Shown here: piece by piece, positions 1 to 6,520 of the stretch
Position numbering within the stretch: the first letter of the stretch is position 1
Layout of the letters: every line of letters begins with the position of its first letter
Origin: Oligoflexales bacterium
GTDB taxonomy: Bacteria; Bdellovibrionota_B; Oligoflexia; Oligoflexales; CACXFL01
Direction of reading: 5' to 3'
NCBI GenBank assembly: GCA_028282865.1
Contig: JANQHA010000462.1
Location: forward strand, 1-6,895
Length of the DNA stretch: 6,895 nucleotides
Program-made: the position numbers and the translations under genes
Notes under the pieces: generated by a model
The model's database searches: none
Told to the model about the DNA's origin: nothing
What the model saw: the letters and a program-made list of their open reading frames with translations, nothing else

Positions 1-220
1 AGCGGAGGTGTTGATGACCTATGAGGGAATCATCCCAGCATTAGAGTCATCCCACGCCTTAGCGTGCGCGGTTCGAGAGGTTGGTCACCTTGCTAAAGGT
101 GAAGGAATTTTAGTAAATTTATCGGGCCGTGGAGACAAAGATATATTTACCTTTGCCGATGTTTGGGAAGATGACGGGTGGAACCAGTTTATTAAACAGA
201 AATCAGACCGCATTCAATAA
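1..220 (+). CDS. trpB: Tryptophan synthase beta chain, C-terminal end (partial, 5' cut by window edge)
   Basis: This is the last ~72 codons of TrpB, the PLP-dependent subunit that condenses indole with serine to make tryptophan. The frame is open from base 2 to the TAA at 218-220. Visible family landmarks are [14 protein letters not shown], corresponding to the conserved segment around the Glu that contacts the PLP ring region, and [12 protein letters not shown], the C-terminal Ser/Gly-rich strand whose serine hydrogen-bonds the pyridine nitrogen of PLP in characterised TrpB. A start could be read at base 8 (GTG), but the reading frame continues upstream to the edge and the segment is internal in all TrpB proteins, so this is a truncation by the window. 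trpA follows after 18 nt in the same frame. Confidence 0.96.
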   Translation, partial: AEVLMTYEGIIPALESSHALACAVREVGHLAKGEGILVNLSGRGDKDIFTFADVWEDDGWNQFIKQKSDRIQ

Positions 221-238
221 TACGGGGACTTAGAAACG

Positions 239-985
239 ATGATTCCTAGACAAGAAAAAATTGCAGTTATGGGGCACGTGGTTGCCGGAGATGTTAGAGC
301 GTCTCAGGTTGCGAGTCTCATAGATGTTATGGTTGAGTCGGGAGTCAAGATTATAGAGATTCAGATACCATTTTCTGAGCCTATTGCCGACGGTCCCTTA
401 TTTTTAAAGGCAAATCATCAGGCCATTCAGCAGGGTGTTAACCATGAGGTGGCTTTTGAGTTGATGTCTCAAGTTTCGGCTAAGCACCCAGCAGTCTCTT
501 TTGTATTTATGACCTATGTTAATATTATTTTTAAAATTGGTTATGAAGCCTTTGTTAAGAGCTCCGTCGAGGCTGGTGCTAAAGGAGTGATTGTCCCGGA
601 TTTTCCTATTGAACATAGTGAAGAGTTTCTTCAGTACTGTGAAAAATATAATTTCTGCAATATTCAAGTTATCCCTCCCAATATAGATGACATTCGATTA
701 GCCAAGCTTTGTTCTAAATCAAGTGGTTTTGTGTACGCTGTCGCAAGGCTAGGAGTGACTGGCAAACATACTGACTTTGGCGACCATTTAGATTTATTTT
801 TAGGGAAATTACGTAAACATACCAAACTGCCTATCGCTGTGGGTTTTGGAGTCCGTAGCTACGAGGATGTGTCTTTTTTGCAGGGTCGCGCTGATCTTGC
901 GGTGATCGGTAGCCGTGGCTTAGAAGTCTTTTTAGAAGGTGGTCTAAAGGGGGCACGCGAGTTTTGGCAGTCAGTGACAAAGTAG
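239..985 (+). CDS. trpA: Tryptophan synthase alpha chain
   Basis: TrpA cleaves indole-3-glycerol phosphate to indole and glyceraldehyde 3-phosphate and channels indole to TrpB. The 248-residue product has the TIM-barrel landmarks of the family. E40 in IIEIQIPFSEP and D51 in IADGP correspond to the catalytic pair Glu49/Asp60. Y166 in VYAVARLGVTG corresponds to Tyr175, and D121 in VPDFP to Asp130. GVTG (172-175), GFG and IGS form the phosphate-binding loops. Every one of these aligns with a constant offset of nine, so the protein lacks only about nine N-terminal residues (the first short helix) compared with the enteric enzyme of about 268 residues. The canonical TLGDP loop reads VVAGDV, and SDPLADGP reads SEPIADGP. 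The ATG is preceded by GGGGA at 224-228. No in-frame start lies between it and the trpB stop, so the short N-terminus is real for this sequence. Confidence 0.95.
   Translation: MIPRQEKIAVMGHVVAGDVRASQVASLIDVMVESGVKIIEIQIPFSEPIADGPLFLKANHQAIQQGVNHEVAFELMSQVSAKHPAVSFVFMTYVNIIFKIGYEAFVKSSVEAGAKGVIVPDFPIEHSEEFLQYCEKYNFCNIQVIPPNIDDIRLAKLCSKSSGFVYAVARLGVTGKHTDFGDHLDLFLGKLRKHTKLPIAVGFGVRSYEDVSFLQGRADLAVIGSRGLEVFLEGGLKGAREFWQSVTK
946..953 (+). promoter_or_regulatory. Ribosome binding site supporting the TTG start of the HAD gene
   Basis: AAAGGGGG lies within the 3' end of trpA, 10 nt before the TTG at 964. No ATG, GTG or TTG suitable as an in-frame start occurs between there and the motif I aspartate codon, so this purine run decides the start. 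It implies translation initiation overlapping the end of trpA. Confidence 0.6.
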
Positions 986-1806
986 TATTTCGAGAAATTA
1001 TTGATAGCTACCAGGTTATTTTTTTTGACGCTTATGGTGTTTTGAATGATGCCGGTGGAATCTTACCGGGAGTGGCAGAGACTTTAAGGTATTTAAATCA
1101 GATCGGTAAACATTTTTTAATTGTCTCCAATGACTCGTCGAACTCTCCCAGGGCAATTGCAGATAAATATTTGGTTGAAAATGAGTCGCTAGTAAAAGAG
1201 AGCCAGATTGTTTGCTCTGGTATGATTGCTGAGGATTATTTAGCTGCTCGACATTCTAATGGGCACTTTGTCTATTTTGGTGAAGAAAAAAGTACCGGGT
1301 ATTTATCTGCAGCTAAGAAAATTACTCCAATTATGAAGGTGGATAATGAAGAGCCATGCGACGCATTTGTATTGCTTGGGTGTGGTGGCGCTGATTGGCG
1401 TACTGGCTTGGATAGGTGTGTTAACTATCTGCGTACGCAATCAAATTGTGATTTGATAGCCCCCAATCCTGATCTAATTTTTTATGCTGGCCAAAAAAGG
1501 GTTGGCCTTGCAGCGGGGTCGCTAGCTCATATGCTCGAGACCGTTCTGAAGCGTGACTTTAAGTATTTTGGCAAACCGTATCAAGATATCTTTCGGTTTG
1601 CCTTCAATCTGGCTAGAAAAGACAACCCTGAGCTGACCACGGAGCAGGTTTTGATGGTCGGCGATAATTTAGATACAGATATTTTAGGTGCCAAGCGTGC
1701 GGGCTTGCATAGTTTCTTAGTAAAATCTGGAAATACTTCAGACAGAGATACTGACTTTGATAACTTAAATGTTGTTCCTACTTATATTGGCGAGTCCATT
1801 CAATAA
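964..1806 (+). CDS. HAD superfamily hydrolase, subfamily IIA (NagD-like), coupled to trpA
   Basis: A 280-residue soluble protein with all four HAD motifs. Motif I is FFDAYGVLND with nucleophile D22. Motif II is IVSNDSS with S55. Motif III is K204 in YFGKPYQDIF, and motif IV is VGDNLDTD (233-239). A large insert between motifs II and III carrying the class IIA hallmark APNPD (166-170) marks the C2 cap of the NagD/4-nitrophenylphosphatase group. Position +2 from the nucleophile is Tyr (Y24) rather than the Asp used as general acid by most HAD phosphatases. A DAYG motif I is typical of L-2-haloacid dehalogenases, whereas one hypothetical class IIA branch carries D-x-W-G. The TTG start overlaps trpA by 22 nt, so it is probably co-translated. 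The substrate is unknown; a phosphatase or other small-molecule hydrolase is likely. Family confidence is high, function low. Confidence 0.85.
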   Translation: MAVSDKVVFREIIDSYQVIFFDAYGVLNDAGGILPGVAETLRYLNQIGKHFLIVSNDSSNSPRAIADKYLVENESLVKESQIVCSGMIAEDYLAARHSNGHFVYFGEEKSTGYLSAAKKITPIMKVDNEEPCDAFVLLGCGGADWRTGLDRCVNYLRTQSNCDLIAPNPDLIFYAGQKRVGLAAGSLAHMLETVLKRDFKYFGKPYQDIFRFAFNLARKDNPELTTEQVLMVGDNLDTDILGAKRAGLHSFLVKSGNTSDRDTDFDNLNVVPTYIGESIQ

Positions 1807-1880
1807 TACAATGTTTAGTCTTAGATAAATAAAAGCGGCCTTATGTTAAGTTTTTCGTATCTATAACTATTTTAGGCAGT

Positions 1881-1889
1881 TGCTATAAT
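1881..1889 (+). promoter_or_regulatory. Possible extended -10 promoter element in the convergent gap
   Basis: TGCTATAAT is a perfect extended -10 (TGn plus TATAAT). No recognisable TTGACA-like -35 lies 16-18 bp upstream, which extended -10 promoters can tolerate. A transcript would start near 1896 and run into the hairpin at 1927-1952. The gap is AT-rich, so a chance match is possible. Confidence 0.3.
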
Positions 1890-1926
1890 TATAAAGACGA
1901 CTTTGTAGAAAGTGTAATGGGACTGC

Positions 1927-1960
1927 GCCCCAGCCTTGTAAAAGGCTGGGGCAATTCTAT
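1927..1960 (+). terminator. Strong hairpin between convergent genes, probable terminator
   Basis: An 11-bp perfect stem GCCCCAGCCTT / AAGGCTGGGGC (1927-1937 with 1942-1952) closes a GTAA loop. As + strand RNA this is a GNRA tetraloop. It is followed by AATTCTATT, a poor U-tract. It sits 121 nt after the HAD stop and 32 nt beyond the desaturase stop on the other strand. On the - strand no T run follows the stem. It is best read as a + strand terminator, or as a stabilising 3' hairpin possibly serving both operons. Confidence 0.6.
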
Positions 1961-1983
1961 TAGTGAGCACTAAAAAGTTTTAC

Positions 1984-2772
1984 CTATCTTTTAAACGGCA
2001 AAGCAAGAAGGCTTATTAGAGTTATTTGCTTATGAGAACGAAGGCTTTCAATTCCGAGCTCAAGGCTTTGTTGGCTCAGGCGCGGACTATCTCGATAAGT
2101 CCTAAATATTCTATCCCATGCGCTGATAGTGAAACCGTAATTCGAATTGGTTTCATCGACTTCAATTGAATGGTGTATTCTATGCATATCAGGAGTTACT
2201 AATAATAATCTAAGAATGCGATCAACCCGTCCTTTTATATTTATATTTGCATGGTTAAATAATGATCCCATGTTTAAAATGATTTCAAATGCCAAAACCC
2301 CTAGAGGGTTTGCGCCGATAGCTGCAATTGCAAAGACTTTAATTATCAGAGATAAAAAAATTTCTATGGGGTGAAACCTAAACCCTGAGCTAACATCGAG
2401 GTCGAGGTCGGTATGATGAACCCTATGAATCCGCCAAAGAATAGGTGTATTATGAAAAATAATATGCTGGGTATAGATAGTTAAATCTAACAAAATATAT
2501 GAAAGAACAGCTGCAGCAACTGGGGAAAGATCAAGCAAACCGAGCAGTCCGAATTTGTTTTGATATACCCAAGCTGCGGTAGCAATTGGAGCAAAGCCGA
2601 TAGTGAATTTTGCGATTAACCAGCCAAATCCTATCAGGGTAAAATTCTCGAACCATCTAGTCGATCGCGGAAGAGAACGCTCGCGCCTTGGGAAAATAGC
2701 CTCTAAGGCGGCAAATAAGCAGAGACCGACACTAAAGTAAATAAACCTCAGGTTTGCAATATCATTATCCAA
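1984..2772 (-). CDS. Fatty acid hydroxylase / sterol desaturase family di-iron membrane protein
   Basis: A 262-residue integral membrane protein of the fatty acid hydroxylase superfamily, which uses an eight-histidine di-iron centre and O2 to hydroxylate or desaturate lipid substrates. The histidine boxes are all present: H103-IIF-H107, H116-RV-H119-H120, and H197-RI-H200-H201, with further conserved H134 (FRFHPIE) and H174 (FNHANI). The family tail motif NSNYGFTISAWDRIFRTY follows the last box. Hydrophobic segments lie around residues 9-27, 44-70, 83-101 and 139-170. The start is TTG at 2772, preceded by GGGGG six bases upstream; an in-frame TGA lies 18 bases before the TTG. It follows pstB after 52 nt on the same strand, so it is probably read with the pst genes. 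The substrate cannot be told from sequence. Candidates are membrane lipid acyl chains, including ornithine lipids (the OlsE type belongs to this superfamily), hopanoids or carotenoids. Confidence 0.88.
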   Translation of the reverse strand: MDNDIANLRFIYFSVGLCLFAALEAIFPRRERSLPRSTRWFENFTLIGFGWLIAKFTIGFAPIATAAWVYQNKFGLLGLLDLSPVAAAVLSYILLDLTIYTQHIIFHNTPILWRIHRVHHTDLDLDVSSGFRFHPIEIFLSLIIKVFAIAAIGANPLGVLAFEIILNMGSLFNHANINIKGRVDRILRLLLVTPDMHRIHHSIEVDETNSNYGFTISAWDRIFRTYRDSPRLSQQSLELGIESLRSHKQITLISLLALPFKR

Positions 2773-2806
2773 TACTGACCCCCATCTTCATCGACTGGGA
2801 GTATTG
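2770..2806 (-). promoter_or_regulatory. Inverted repeat enclosing the ribosome binding site and TTG start of the hydroxylase gene
   Basis: On the - strand the 5' arm CAATACTCCC can pair with the 3' arm GGGGGTCAGTATTG: seven perfect pairs (CAATACT/AGTATTG), then CCC with GGG after a two-base bulge, closing a loop of about 13-15 nt. The 3' arm contains both the GGGGG ribosome binding site and the TTG start codon, so folding would hide both. No T run follows, so it is not an obvious terminator for pstB. Confidence 0.5.
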
Positions 2807-2824
2807 TATCACTTGAACCTAGAT

Positions 2825-3628
2825 TTAACCAATCTTACCATTTACATATTCTTGAGTAAGTCGCTCCCTTGGCGACTCAAATATATCTTTTGTGATGCCA
2901 TGCTCGATAATTTCGCCTTGATACATGAAGGCAGAAAAGTCCGAAGTTCGCCGGGCTTGCTGCATACTATGAGTGACAATCAAGATTGTGTATTTTTCTT
3001 TTAGCTGCTCAATGAGCTCTTCGATTTTAGCTGTTGAAATTGGATCCAGCGAGGCACAAGGTTCATCCATTAAGATAACTTTTGGATTCATTGCTATGGT
3101 CCTAGCTATGCATAACCTCTGTTGCTGCCCTCCAGAAAGCTCTAGTCCGCTTCTGTTTAGGCGGTCGGACACCTCATCCCAAAGCCCAACTTGCTTGAGC
3201 GAAGTCTCTACCAGCTCGTCCCAGTCTTGATCCATCCCATTTATTTTCGGAGCCCACATAATATTTTTATATATAGAGGCTGGAAATGGGTTGGGTTTTT
3301 GAAAAACCATTCCAATGCTTTTACGGATGACCTCTGGATCTATGTCAGGGTCGTATATGTTGTGGCCGAAGAAGCTAATTTTACCGTCAAATCTAAAGGT
3401 TTCGACAAAATCGTTCATTCTATTGAAACAGCGTAACAGTGTACTCTTTCCGCATCCCGAAGGTCCGATCAAAGCATAAACAGATCTTTCTCTAAGCGAA
3501 ATAGAAACGTCTTTTAAGACTTGATTATCGCCATAGTGGACCGAAACCTGGTCGGCCTGAAGTACCGAATGGTTGGTCAGGCCGTAAGACATCTTCTCAT
3601 TTAATTGTTCGACATCACTAATAAGCAT
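2825..3628 (-). CDS. pstB: Phosphate ABC transporter ATP-binding protein
   Basis: The cytoplasmic ATPase of the PstSCAB high-affinity phosphate importer. The 267-residue product has every ABC motif: Walker A GPSGCGKST (55-63), Q-loop in MVFQKPNPFP (Q110), signature LSGGQQQR (164-171), Walker B VILMDEP (D188, E189), D-loop ASLDP, and the switch histidine H220 in IVTH. MVFQKPNPFP followed by SIYKNI and the LLRCFNRMND segment are diagnostic of PstB among ABC ATPases. The family position usually reading NVAYG is NIMWA here. The chosen ATG (3628-3626) forms TAATG with the pstA stop, a one-base overlap that suggests translational coupling. The frame is open 44 codons further upstream, but that stretch lies inside pstA and has no homology expected of PstB. 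A second ATG at 3592 is possible but has badly spaced upstream purines. Confidence 0.95.
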   Translation of the reverse strand: MLISDVEQLNEKMSYGLTNHSVLQADQVSVHYGDNQVLKDVSISLRERSVYALIGPSGCGKSTLLRCFNRMNDFVETFRFDGKISFFGHNIYDPDIDPEVIRKSIGMVFQKPNPFPASIYKNIMWAPKINGMDQDWDELVETSLKQVGLWDEVSDRLNRSGLELSGGQQQRLCIARTIAMNPKVILMDEPCASLDPISTAKIEELIEQLKEKYTILIVTHSMQQARRTSDFSAFMYQGEIIEHGITKDIFESPRERLTQEYVNGKIG

Positions 3629-4575
3629 TAGATTATCTTTCTTTTGAATTGGTTGCGAAGGAATATCGCAAGCGAGTTTGTGACAAGTAAGATTGCCATT
3701 AATACAATGATTCCTGCTGCTGCGAGTTGATGGAATTCTGCTTGGGGTCGACCCGTCCAATTGAAAATTTGTATCGGTAGTGTTGTGAAATAGTCAAAGA
3801 TGCCTTCTGGTACGAATGCAGCGTAACTCAAGGCTCCAACAATTAGTAGCGGAGCAGTCTCTCCAAATGCACGAGATGTTGCTAGTATAACACCGGTTAA
3901 TATCTCTGCCCATGCATTAGGTAGGATATGATCACGGACCATCTGCCATTTAGTGGCACCCAGCGCTAACGCAGCATTTCTGATGCTATTGGGTATAGCT
4001 GCAAGAGCTTCTGATGTAGCTATAATGATGATCGGCAGTATGACCAAGCTCAGTGCTAAAGCCCCAGCAAGAATACTTCGATCAAAGCCTAAAATCCTTA
4101 CAAAAACAGCGAGTCCTAGTATCCCGTAGATAATTGAAGGGATTCCCGATAGGTTTGAAATATTGGTCTTCACAAATGACTTGAGCCATGACTCTCGCAT
4201 TAATTCTTGTATATAAATCGCTGACCCGACTCCAATAGGGATTGCCGTAATCATTGTGATAACGATGATCATTACCGACCCGAAAATTCCTGATTTTATA
4301 CCTGACTTTTCTACATGACGTGAAGGAAAGTCAGTAAGAAATTGCCAGTCTAGCCACTGCCAGCCATCTATAAAAACAGATGATAGTAAAACAACCAATA
4401 CCGAAACTGCTAGGACTACAGCCAGTGCACAAAGGCACCTAAATAATGTGTTGAATAGCTTACGACGTTTGAGGTTATTTTTTTTACCGATCGTAAGCTC
4501 GTCGTATGCGGCTCGCACCACATCCGAAATATCGGTTTGATTCTTTCTAATTAAAACTAAGTTGCTGGTGTTCAT
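3628..4575 (-). CDS. pstA: Phosphate ABC transporter permease PstA
   Basis: The second transmembrane subunit of the phosphate importer. The 315 residues start with a ~40-residue polar, basic cytoplasmic tail, followed by hydrophobic segments at about 44-69, 97-121, 143-161, 167-187, 222-250 and 284-307. The EAA loop that docks onto PstB is clear at 189-219 (E-ALAAIPNSIRNAALALGATKWQMVRDHILP). SGIPSIIYGILGLAVF and SRAFGETAPLLIVGA are typical PstA segments. The start ATG overlaps the pstC stop as ATGA (4 nt), with AGGA seven bases upstream. It is somewhat longer than the usual ~280-300 residues because of the N-terminal tail, whose role is unknown. Confidence 0.95.
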   Translation of the reverse strand: MNTSNLVLIRKNQTDISDVVRAAYDELTIGKKNNLKRRKLFNTLFRCLCALAVVLAVSVLVVLLSSVFIDGWQWLDWQFLTDFPSRHVEKSGIKSGIFGSVMIIVITMITAIPIGVGSAIYIQELMRESWLKSFVKTNISNLSGIPSIIYGILGLAVFVRILGFDRSILAGALALSLVILPIIIIATSEALAAIPNSIRNAALALGATKWQMVRDHILPNAWAEILTGVILATSRAFGETAPLLIVGALSYAAFVPEGIFDYFTTLPIQIFNWTGRPQAEFHQLAAAGIIVLMAILLVTNSLAIFLRNQFKRKII

Positions 4576-5477
4576 ACGTATTTCCTTTGGAATCTCTTTA
4601 CTACTAACTGGGCACTCATGTTGACGGCTACGATAATTAAAAACAAAACTACCCCTACCGCAAATAATGATTGATATTCAATAGTGCCATGAGGTGTATC
4701 ACCCATGCTTACCTGAACAATATACGCGGTGATTGTCTGAATGCTCTCTTTCATACTAAGCGTTAGCTGAGGTGTGGCTCCAGCTGCCAAGGTGACAGCC
4801 ATCGTTTCTCCAATTGCTCTTGAAAAGGCTAGAATACAAGAGGAAATAATTCCAGAAAGAGCGGCTGGAATCACAATCGATAGCACGACCTCAGATTTCG
4901 TCGCGCCTAGGGCGTATCCAGAGTCTCTCATAGATTTTGGCACAGCCCTGATTGCGTCATCACTGATAGAAGCTATCAGGGGAAGAACCATGACAGCTAG
5001 GACAATCGCAGCACTAAGGGCATTAAATATTTGAATCTCGGGGTCTAGATATCTTAGGATTGGGGTAATGGTAGTGATGGCAAAGAAACCAAAAACTACG
5101 CTAGGAATACCAGCAAGAAGCTCTAATATAGGCTTGAAGATTTTTCTCGAGCGGACGGAAGCATATTCGCTTAAGTAAACTGCAATAAGAACTCCGAGAG
5201 GAACGGCGATGACAAGCGCTCCCCCAGCCACTAGTACTGTCCCATAAACCAAAGGTATTACGCCAAAATGGCGAGGCTCCAGTAGAGGTGTCCACTTGGT
5301 AGAGCCTAAAAATTCCGATAAAGATATTTCAGCAAAAAAGTGAGAGGACTCAGAGAATAAGATTACTACAATGCCCACCGTAATTCCGATGGTTGAGTAA
5401 GCAAATGTTTTAAGTAGAGTGGTTAAAACGGTCTCGTCAATTTTGACTTTATTTTTCTTTGTAAACTTTTGCTTCAT
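4572..5477 (-). CDS. pstC: Phosphate ABC transporter permease PstC
   Basis: The first permease subunit of the phosphate channel, 301 residues, of normal length for the family. A lysine-rich cytoplasmic N-terminus is followed by hydrophobic segments at about 24-41, 73-103, 116-136, 152-171, 201-231 and 270-292. The EAA loop lies at 172-204 (SDDAIRAVPKSMRDSGYALGATKSEVVLSIVIP), preceded by LELLAGIPSVVFGFFA and followed by SRAIGETMAVTLAAG, all PstC hallmarks. The start is the only ATG near the N-terminus, 21 nt after pstS. No good ribosome binding site is visible in that gap, so translation may depend on ribosomes finishing pstS, or simply be weak. That would fit the usual excess of binding protein over channel. 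Confidence 0.95.
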   Translation of the reverse strand: MKQKFTKKNKVKIDETVLTTLLKTFAYSTIGITVGIVVILFSESSHFFAEISLSEFLGSTKWTPLLEPRHFGVIPLVYGTVLVAGGALVIAVPLGVLIAVYLSEYASVRSRKIFKPILELLAGIPSVVFGFFAITTITPILRYLDPEIQIFNALSAAIVLAVMVLPLIASISDDAIRAVPKSMRDSGYALGATKSEVVLSIVIPAALSGIISSCILAFSRAIGETMAVTLAAGATPQLTLSMKESIQTITAYIVQVSMGDTPHGTIEYQSLFAVGVVLFLIIVAVNMSAQLVVKRFQRKYV

Positions 5478-5498
5478 GTCAAAATACCAAAGGTTATC

Positions 5499-6473
5499 TT
5501 ACTTTTTTACAGAAGATCCGTTTTTCTTATAAAAGCTATAAACGATATTTTTGTTATTAATTCTATCTAAAGAGTCATTGTACATTTTCGGACTTAGCGG
5601 GATGTAGCCAACCTCTTTAGCTAGTTTTGGCGCACTCTTAATATAGAATTTAACAAACTCAGCTACCAAAGGGTTCGACAATGATTTTCTGTTTACATAG
5701 ATGAATATTGGTCGAGCGAGAGGATAAGATCCGTCGGCAATGGTACTTGGTATTGGCGCTACAGCTTTGGAACTTTGTTTTTCCTTAATTTTGAGAGCTT
5801 TGAGCTTATCTTTATTTTCTACGTAGTATGCGTAACCGAAGTATCCTATGGCAAACTTGCCTTCTGAAATACCCCTGACTAGCGTATTGTCATCCTCACT
5901 GGCGGTAAAATCAGCCCGTGATGCCTTTGACTTGCCGTTGACTGCTTCGGTGAAATAGTCAAATGTTCCCGAGTCATGTCCGGGCCCGTAAAGTTTTATA
6001 TTTTCATTGGGCCATTTTGGGTTTAAGTCACTCCATTTTTTAACGCTGTTTCCTTTAGCTGCATCTCCCGGCTCCCAGAGTTTTTTCAGCATTTTAAAGC
6101 TCATTTCGGAAACGAAATTGTTATTTTTGTTCACCAGCACCGATAATCCGTCGTATGCTACCGGAATTTCGACGAAGCCTATCTTCTTCTCTTTTGCGGT
6201 TTTGAACTCTTTCTCTTTGATAACCCTCGATGCATTATTTATGTCTGTTTCACTAGCTAAGAATTTTTTGAATCCGCCACCGGTTCCAGAAACCCCTACC
6301 ATAACTCGTACCCGCTTGTGTAGCTTTTGGAACTCTTCCGCTATTGCCTCAGTAATCGGGTAGACTGTGGAAGAACCATCGACTTTAATAGTCCCACTTA
6401 GGGGAGACTTAGCTTGGGCATAGATTGGAGCTAAAAATACTGTTAGTACAATGCTTAGGGTGGTTAATTTCAT
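5499..6473 (-). CDS. pstS: Periplasmic phosphate-binding protein PstS
   Basis: The substrate-binding protein that captures phosphate in the periplasm and delivers it to PstC/PstA. The 324 residues begin with a Sec signal peptide: basic MK, a hydrophobic core, and the AQA box at 19-21 with likely cleavage after A21. There is no lipobox Cys. Phosphate-binding segments are DGSSTVYP (32-39), VGVSGTGGGFKKF with S62/G63/T64, and YGPGHDSGTFDYF (D167, S168, T170). PVAYDGLSVLVN and WSDLNPKWPNENIKLYGPG are typical of the PstS family 2 lineage (SphX-like) rather than the E. coli type. The mature protein is rich in lysine, giving a basic protein. The ATG has AGGAAG seven bases upstream. It is the first gene of the pstSCAB operon and divergent from the phoB-like gene. 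Confidence 0.95.
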   Translation of the reverse strand: MKLTTLSIVLTVFLAPIYAQAKSPLSGTIKVDGSSTVYPITEAIAEEFQKLHKRVRVMVGVSGTGGGFKKFLASETDINNASRVIKEKEFKTAKEKKIGFVEIPVAYDGLSVLVNKNNNFVSEMSFKMLKKLWEPGDAAKGNSVKKWSDLNPKWPNENIKLYGPGHDSGTFDYFTEAVNGKSKASRADFTASEDDNTLVRGISEGKFAIGYFGYAYYVENKDKLKALKIKEKQSSKAVAPIPSTIADGSYPLARPIFIYVNRKSLSNPLVAEFVKFYIKSAPKLAKEVGYIPLSPKMYNDSLDRINNKNIVYSFYKKNGSSVKK

Positions 6474-6505
6474 AGTTTGTCTTCCTATAAAGTTACTATG
6501 CCGCG

Positions 6506-6511
6506 AATATA
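6506..6511 (-). promoter_or_regulatory. Candidate -10 box of the pst operon
   Basis: TATATT on the - strand predicts transcription starting near 6499, giving a ~26-nt leader that includes the AGGAAG ribosome binding site. No -35 hexamer resembling TTGACA occurs at 16-18 bp, as expected for an activator-dependent promoter. The box also sits in the centre of a short inverted repeat (GCCGC at 6500-6504, GCGGC at 6513-6517). Confidence 0.45.
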
Positions 6512-6520
6512 GGCGGCGGT

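Noticed and set aside
218..241. Possible trpB-trpA fusion by readthrough, since both are in the same frame separated by one TAA
   Set aside because: trpA has its own ATG and upstream GGGGA, and no recoding signal is visible. Shared frame is expected one time in three.
1840..1856. CTTA-TGT-TAAG followed by TTTTT as a terminator for the trpA-HAD operon
   Set aside because: A four-pair AT-rich stem is too weak. The GC-rich 11-bp hairpin at 1927 is far more convincing, though the T run may add to it.
3629..3760. Upstream extension of the pstB reading frame (44 extra codons inside pstA)
   Set aside because: The extension lies wholly within pstA in another frame and its translation does not look like PstB. 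The ATG at 3628 forming TAATG with the pstA stop gives a normal family length.
4774..5034. + strand 86-residue frame antisense to pstC (and similar frames at 404-667 -, 2147-2374 +, 2973-3230 +, 3191-3436 +, 5101-5295 -, 6007-6363 +)
   Set aside because: All lie inside well-supported genes, show no recognisable domains and lack convincing start signals; they are shadow frames.
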